Positions 59,526 to 64,000 of a stretch of 64,000 bases of DNA are shown here, in pieces. Source of the stretch: Poseidonocella sp. HB161398 (GTDB lineage Bacteria > Pseudomonadota > Alphaproteobacteria > Rhodobacterales > Rhodobacteraceae); the NCBI RefSeq assembly GCF_005870025.1, contig NZ_VATA01000006.1, positions 1-64,000 on the forward strand, given 5' to 3'. The translations under genes and the position numbers were made by a program. The notes beneath the pieces were generated by a model, which worked only from the letters and a program-made list of their open reading frames with translations, searched no databases and was not told the origin of the DNA. Numbering within the stretch: position 1 is the first letter of the stretch; every line of letters starts with the position of its first letter.

Positions 59526-60460
59526 GCTTCTCCGTCACCGCCCCCTCGCCCGCCGCGCGCTGGATCGCGGGCCTGCTGGTCGCGCTCTATGCCATCGTCA
59601 CGCTGCTGCCGCTGGCCTGGATCATCGCCACCGGCTTCAAGTCGCCCGCGGACGCCATCGCCTATCCGCCCAAGGTGCTCTTCGAGCCCAGCCTCGAGGG
59701 CTATGTCAATCTCTTCACCACCCGCACCCGCATCGCCGAGGCGGATTTCGCCGCCCTGCCCCCGCCCGGCACCTGGTACGAGGAAATCGTCCGCGACCAG
59801 GGCATGGTGATCGCCGGGCCCTCGCGCTATGGCGAGCGCTTCCTCAATTCGGTAATCATCGGCTTCGGCTCGACCGCGCTGTGCATGGTGCTCGGCACCG
59901 CCGCCGCCTATGCCTTCAGCCGCTTCCGCGTGCCGCTGAAGGACGACCTGATGTTCTTCATCCTCTCGACCCGGATGATGCCGCCGATCGCGGTGGCGAT
60001 CCCGATCTTCCTGATGTTCCGCCAGATCGGGCTGAACGACACCCATCTGGGGATGATCCTGCTCTACACGGCGGTGAACCTGTCGCTCTCGGTCTGGCTG
60101 CTGAAGGGCTTCATCGACGAGATCCCCGTCGAATACGAGGAGGCGGCGCTGATCGACGGCTATACCCGCTTCCAGGCCTTCCGGAAGGTGGTGCTGCCGC
60201 AGGCCGCGACCGGCATCGCCTCGACCGCGATCTTCTGCCTGATCTTCGCCTGGAACGAATACGCCTTCGCGGTTCTGCTGACCTCGGGCACGGCGCAGAC
60301 CGCCCCGCCCTTCATCCCCACGATCATCGGCACCGGCGGCAAGGACTGGCCGGCCGTCGCCGCCGGGGCGACGATCTTCCTCGTCCCGGTCATGGTCTTC
60401 ACCATCCTCCTGCGCAAGCACCTGCTGCGGGGGATCACCTTCGGAGCCGTGCGCAAATGA
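59522..60460 (+). CDS. carbohydrate ABC transporter permease (MalG/UgpE type)
   Basis: A 312-residue permease with six segments, the region between segments 1 and 2 being unusually long (about 60-125). The EAA loop is EYEEAALIDGYTRFQAFRKV. It partners with the 315-residue permease. Overlaps both neighbouring genes by ATGA. Confidence 0.92.
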   Translation: MSFSVTAPSPAARWIAGLLVALYAIVTLLPLAWIIATGFKSPADAIAYPPKVLFEPSLEGYVNLFTTRTRIAEADFAALPPPGTWYEEIVRDQGMVIAGPSRYGERFLNSVIIGFGSTALCMVLGTAAAYAFSRFRVPLKDDLMFFILSTRMMPPIAVAIPIFLMFRQIGLNDTHLGMILLYTAVNLSLSVWLLKGFIDEIPVEYEEAALIDGYTRFQAFRKVVLPQAATGIASTAIFCLIFAWNEYAFAVLLTSGTAQTAPPFIPTIIGTGGKDWPAVAAGATIFLVPVMVFTILLRKHLLRGITFGAVRK

Positions 60461-60645
60461 CCGCCTTCCTCCGCGACCTCGCCCGCCTGCGCCGCGGCCC
60501 CTGGGAACTGGTCGCCAGCGCCCTGATCGCCTGCGGCGTGGCGATGCTGATGCAGCCCTGGGTGATGGCGCTCTTCACCTGGTCCTTCCTCGTCACGCTG
60601 GCGGGCACGGTGATGTTCATCATCTCCAGCCATTTCCCGGACTGA
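60457..60645 (+). CDS. 62-residue membrane protein of the polyol ABC operon (unknown)
   Basis: A short gene between the second permease and the first ATPase: ATGA overlap at its start and 3 bp to the next gene. It has a basic N-terminus (RDLARLRRG) and two hydrophobic segments (LVASALIACGVAMLMQPWVM and FLVTLAGTVMFIIS), so a two-pass inner-membrane protein with both ends inside. GlpU-like small proteins occupy the same slot in glycerol ABC operons, but the sequence is not recognisably DUF2160. Probable accessory subunit. Confidence 0.75.
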   Translation: MTAFLRDLARLRRGPWELVASALIACGVAMLMQPWVMALFTWSFLVTLAGTVMFIISSHFPD

Positions 60646-60648
60646 CCC

Positions 60649-61746
60649 ATGGCCCAGATCAGGATCGAGAACCTGCGCAAGGATTTCGGATCGTTCACCG
60701 CGGTCCGCTCCTCCAGCTTCACCGTCGAGGACGGCGAGTTCTTCATGCTGCTCGGCCCCTCGGGCTGCGGCAAGACCACGACGCTCCGGATGATGGCCGG
60801 GCTCGAGCTGCCGACATCGGGCAGCATCCATATCGGCGGCGAGGAGGTCGGCATGAAGCCCGCCAGCCAGCGCGACATCGCCTTCGTCTTCCAGATGTTC
60901 GCGCTCTACCCGCACATGAATGTCGGCCGCAACATCGCCTACCCGCTGATCAGCCAGGGCATGCCCCGCGCCGAGGCCAGGAAGAAGGTCGCCGAGGTCG
61001 CCCGCATCCTCGGCATCGAGGGGCTGCTCGACCGGCCCGTCGGCGGGCTCTCGGGCGGCGACCGGCAGCGCGTCGCGCTCGGCCGCGCCATCGTCCGCCG
61101 CCCCAAGGCCTTCCTGATGGACGAGCCGCTCGGCGCGCTCGATGCCGAATTCCGCGAGCACATGGCCGAGGAGCTGCGCGCGCTGCATGACCGGATGGGC
61201 GCGACCACGGTCTATGTCACCCATGACCAGCTCGAGGCGATGCAGATGGGCGACAAGATCGTGGTGATGAACCATGGCGTGGTCGAGCAGTTCGGCGTGC
61301 CGCAGCAGATCTACGACTGGCCGGCCACCCGCTTCGTCGCCGCCTTCATCGGCTCGCCGCCGATGAACTTCCTCGATTTCGAGGGCGCGGTGCATGAGGG
61401 CCAGGACCGCGTCGAGCTCGGCACGGCCGCCATCGCGGTTCCGCGGCTGCTGGAGGGCGCGCGCGGCGCGCTGACCCTCGGGGTGCGCCCCGAGCATGTC
61501 CGGCTGGACGATGCCGCGCCCTTCCGCGGCGAGGTGATCGCGACCGAGTACCTGGGCACCACGCAGATCGTGACGCTCGACACCGCCTTCGGCCGGGTCC
61601 GCGCGCGCCGTCCCTCCGCCGAGCCGGTCCGCCCCGGGGCCCGCACCGGGCTTGATTTCGACGCGCGCACGCTCAGCGTCTTCAACGCGACGACCGGCCG
61701 GGCGCTGGTCTCGGACGCCAACAGGGAGGTGCTGGCCCATGGCTGA
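60649..61746 (+). CDS. carbohydrate ABC transporter ATP-binding protein 1 (MalK/UgpC type)
   Basis: A 365-residue ATPase with GPSGCGKTT, LSGGDRQRVALGRAI and FLMDEPLGALDAEFR, followed by a C-terminal OB-type regulatory domain (TLGVRPEHVRLDD). The signature is LSGGD rather than LSGGQ. It is paired with a second, shorter ATPase encoded next, suggesting a heterodimeric motor. Its last 8 nt overlap the next gene. Confidence 0.92.
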   Translation: MAQIRIENLRKDFGSFTAVRSSSFTVEDGEFFMLLGPSGCGKTTTLRMMAGLELPTSGSIHIGGEEVGMKPASQRDIAFVFQMFALYPHMNVGRNIAYPLISQGMPRAEARKKVAEVARILGIEGLLDRPVGGLSGGDRQRVALGRAIVRRPKAFLMDEPLGALDAEFREHMAEELRALHDRMGATTVYVTHDQLEAMQMGDKIVVMNHGVVEQFGVPQQIYDWPATRFVAAFIGSPPMNFLDFEGAVHEGQDRVELGTAAIAVPRLLEGARGALTLGVRPEHVRLDDAAPFRGEVIATEYLGTTQIVTLDTAFGRVRARRPSAEPVRPGARTGLDFDARTLSVFNATTGRALVSDANREVLAHG

Positions 61747-62734
61747 GGTGGAGCTGCTCCGCGTGACCCGGCGCTTCGGCGCCGAGACCGCGCTTCAGGA
61801 TCTGAGCATGACCGTCCCCGACGGCGCCTTCGTCGTGCTGCTGGGCCCGACCGGCGCGGGCAAGACCACGACGCTGCGCATGGTCTCGGGGCTCGACTCG
61901 CCCGATAGCGGCACGGTGCGCATCGGCGGGCGCGACATGGCCGGGCTGGCGCCCGCGCAGCGCGACGTGGCAATGGTCTTCCAGCAGTATTCGCTCTACC
62001 CGCATCTGACGGTCCGCGAGAACCTGGAATTCCCGCTGAAATCGCCGGTGCTGCGCACCCCGCGCGAGATGATCGACCGCAAGGTCGGCGAGGTGGCCGA
62101 AATCCTGCAGATCTCGCACAAGCTGGACAACCGGGCGACCGCGCTTTCGGGCGGCGAGATGCAGCGGGTCTCGATCGGCCGCGCGCTGGTGCGCAACCCG
62201 GCGGTCTACCTGATGGACGAGCCGCTGAGCTCGCTCGACGCCAAGCTGCGCGCCGATCTGAGGGTGGAGCTGAAGAACATCCAGGCGGTCTCGGGGGCGA
62301 CGCTGCTCTACGTGACGCATGACCAGATCGAGGCAATGACCATGGCGACCCATGTCGGCGTGCTCGACCGCGGGCGGCTGGTCCAGTTCGGCACCCCGCG
62401 CGAGATCTACGAGGATCCGGTCAGCCTCTATGCCGCCGGGCGGCTCGGCCAGCCGCGGATCAATGTCCTGCCGGCCGACACTTTCGCCGGCGCCCCGCCC
62501 GGCGCCGCCTATATCGCGCTGCGCCCCGAGCATATCGCCCAGGGCGAGGGACGGGAAAGCCGGGTGACGCGGGTGGAGCATCTGGGCGACCAGACGCGGC
62601 TGCACCTGACGCTGGGCGGGCGGGACCTGGTGACGGTGACCGATCCGCATACCGCGCTGGGGGCCGGGGACATCGTCCGCATCCGGCCGCGCGACCCGCT
62701 CTATTTCGACGCCGCCGGCGCCAGGCTCGGCTGA
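61739..62734 (+). CDS. carbohydrate ABC transporter ATP-binding protein 2
   Basis: A 331-residue ATPase with GPTGAGKTT, LSGGEMQRVSIGRAL and VYLMDEPLSSLDAKLRADLR and a shorter OB-type tail (YIALRPEHIAQGEG). The ATG at 61739 follows GGGAGG by 9 nt and lies inside the preceding gene's end. Two different ATPases in one system are known for glycerol/polyol importers such as GlpST. Confidence 0.92.
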   Translation: MAEVELLRVTRRFGAETALQDLSMTVPDGAFVVLLGPTGAGKTTTLRMVSGLDSPDSGTVRIGGRDMAGLAPAQRDVAMVFQQYSLYPHLTVRENLEFPLKSPVLRTPREMIDRKVGEVAEILQISHKLDNRATALSGGEMQRVSIGRALVRNPAVYLMDEPLSSLDAKLRADLRVELKNIQAVSGATLLYVTHDQIEAMTMATHVGVLDRGRLVQFGTPREIYEDPVSLYAAGRLGQPRINVLPADTFAGAPPGAAYIALRPEHIAQGEGRESRVTRVEHLGDQTRLHLTLGGRDLVTVTDPHTALGAGDIVRIRPRDPLYFDAAGARLG

Positions 62735-62745
62735 GGGAGACCAGA

Positions 62746-64000
62746 ATGACCCATTTCATGAACCGCAAGGAAGACATCGTCACCGAGGCCATCGACGGCG
62801 CCCTTGCCGCCTCGGGCGGCGCGCTGGCGCGGCTCGACGGCTATCCGCATATCCGCGTGGTGCTGCGCGCTGACTGGGACCGCTCGAAAGTGGCGCTGGT
62901 CTCGGGCGGCGGCTCGGGGCACGAGCCGGCCCATGCGGGCTTCGTCGGGGCGGGCATGCTGACCGCGGCGGTCTGCGGCGACGTCTTCGCCTCGCCCTCG
63001 GTCGATGCGGTGCTGGCGGGCATCCTTGCCGTCACCGGGCCCGCGGGCTGCCTGCTGATCGTCAAGAACTACACCGGCGACCGGCTGAATTTCGGCCTCG
63101 CCGCCGAGCGGGCCCGCGCCTTCGGTCTGGATGTCGCGATGGTTGTCGTCGATGACGATGTCGCCCTTCCGGACCTGCCGCAGGCGCGCGGGGTGGCCGG
63201 CACGCTCTTCGTCCACAAGATCGCGGGCGCCCTGGCCGAGAGCGGCGCCCCCCTGGCCGAGGTCGCCGAGGGCGCCCGCCGCGCCATCTCGAAGATCTCC
63301 AGCATCGGCATGTCGCTCGACACCTGCACCGTGCCCGGCTCGCCGAAGGAAAGCCGCATTCCCGAGGGCATGGCCGAGCTCGGGCTCGGCATCCATGGCG
63401 AGGCGGGGGTGGAGCAGCTCGCCTATGACGGCGCCCGCCAGGCGATGGCGGCGATGTGCGACCGGCTGGCCCAGGCGACCGGCGGCGCGCCCTGCGTGGC
63501 GCTCCTGAACAATCTCGGCGCGGCCTCGGTGCTGGAGATGTCGGTGCTGGCCGCCGAGCTGCGCCGCTCCGCGCTCGGCCCGCGGATCACCCATCTGGTC
63601 GGCCCGGCGGCGCTGATGACCTCGCTCGACATGCACGGCTTCTCGCTCTCGCTCTTCGAGGCGGATGCCGCCGAGCTGGCGCTGCTGGCCGCGCCCTGCG
63701 GGGTGCGCGCCTGGCCCGGCACCGTCGCGCTCGCCCCCGACCGGGTTCTGCGGCTGCCCGACGGGCTGGCGCCGGTCCGCGCCATGCCCTCGGCCCATGC
63801 GCCCACCCGCGCCTTCCTGCAGAAATGCTGCGACCTGCTGATCGCGCAGGAGGACGACCTCAACGCGCTCGATGCCAAGACCGGCGACGGCGATACCGGC
63901 ACGACCCTGGCCAATGCCGCCCGCGCGCTGGCGGGCTCGCTCGACGCGCTGCCGCTGGCGGATCACACCCAGCTGTTCCGGGCGATTCAGCAGGAGCTGA
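62746..64000 (+). CDS. dihydroxyacetone-kinase family protein (DhaK-DhaL fusion), partial
   Basis: At least 418 residues, cut by the window end. Residues 1 to about 330 are a DhaK domain with SGGGSGHEPAHAGFVG and the substrate-linking His217 in GLGIHGEAG. A linker follows, then the DhaL ATP domain begins, with the metal motif around Asp381 and Asp383 in KTGDGDTGTT. The fusion is the ATP-dependent type that phosphorylates dihydroxyacetone or tetruloses such as erythrulose. GAGGGAGA precedes the ATG. It acts on the imported sugar or a product of it. Confidence 0.92.
   Translation, partial: MTHFMNRKEDIVTEAIDGALAASGGALARLDGYPHIRVVLRADWDRSKVALVSGGGSGHEPAHAGFVGAGMLTAAVCGDVFASPSVDAVLAGILAVTGPAGCLLIVKNYTGDRLNFGLAAERARAFGLDVAMVVVDDDVALPDLPQARGVAGTLFVHKIAGALAESGAPLAEVAEGARRAISKISSIGMSLDTCTVPGSPKESRIPEGMAELGLGIHGEAGVEQLAYDGARQAMAAMCDRLAQATGGAPCVALLNNLGAASVLEMSVLAAELRRSALGPRITHLVGPAALMTSLDMHGFSLSLFEADAAELALLAAPCGVRAWPGTVALAPDRVLRLPDGLAPVRAMPSAHAPTRAFLQKCCDLLIAQEDDLNALDAKTGDGDTGTTLANAARALAGSLDALPLADHTQLFRAIQQEL

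Overview
The window is very GC-rich (about 70% by eye) with extreme GC at third codon positions. It carries gene sets typical of Rhodobacteraceae-like Alphaproteobacteria: Tat-exported peptide-binding protein, HyuA/HyuB pairs, a fused Dpp permease-ATPase, MetH with a B12 importer, and many AraC/LysR/GntR/LacI regulators beside transport operons. No rRNA, tRNA, origin or housekeeping cluster was seen, so genus and replicon (chromosome or megaplasmid) remain open. Genes are packed into operons with repeated 1 to 8 nt start/stop overlaps.

Layout. 1-378: probable end of an IS21-type element and an inverted pair of a 53-bp palindrome. 0.4-3.7 kb: four coupled redox/VOC genes (PRISE-like SDR, VOC, catalytically odd SDR, aldo/keto reductase), divergent from a LysR gene. 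4.8-10.4 kb: two TauE/SafE permeases, a riboflavin synthase, a nucleoside-recognition membrane protein, a YdeI-like protein and a LysR gene divergent from a GhrA-like 2-hydroxyacid dehydrogenase. 11.4-22.7 kb: one eight-gene operon (HyuA, HyuB, peptide-type binding protein, permease, permease-ATPase fusion, ATPase, SDR, FAD oxidoreductase) divergent from a GntR regulator; it looks like uptake plus ATP-dependent lactam/hydantoin ring opening and amine oxidation. 23.5-24.7 kb: decayed DNA with a MITE-like element. 24.7-26.8 kb: XRE-cupin regulator and PhoD-like phosphatase.

27-36.6 kb: first iron-siderophore operon (AraC, TonB receptor, binding protein, FhuB, FhuC, exporter-fold ABC protein). 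It is interrupted by a 1.3-kb open frame built largely of degenerate 24-27-residue repeats and joined to both neighbours by ATGA overlaps. 36.8-41.2 kb: DUF2867 protein and cobalamin-dependent methionine synthase MetH with a MetR-like box upstream. 41.2-46.9 kb: more 53-bp palindromes and a second siderophore locus (PchR-like AraC regulator, TonB receptor, DUF2218-siderophore-interacting protein, esterase). 46.9-49.1 kb: decayed DNA with a frameshifted amino-acid ABC ATPase and a pentanucleotide repeat. 49.1-52.4 kb: hydrolase and YdeP-type molybdopterin oxidoreductase. 52.7-55.8 kb: btuFCD-type vitamin B12 importer under a clear cobalamin riboswitch, which fits the B12 need of MetH. 55.9-64 kb: LacI regulator with twin CACGTG operators and a carbohydrate/polyol ABC operon (binding protein, two permeases, a 62-residue membrane protein, two different ATPases) ending in a DhaK-DhaL type ketose kinase that runs off the window.

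The overall theme is nutrient acquisition: peptide-like compounds, two siderophore types, B12, and a small ketose or polyol, each with its own regulator. The insert in the FhuBCD operon is the most unusual object. All functional calls are from reading the sequence; no database search was run.
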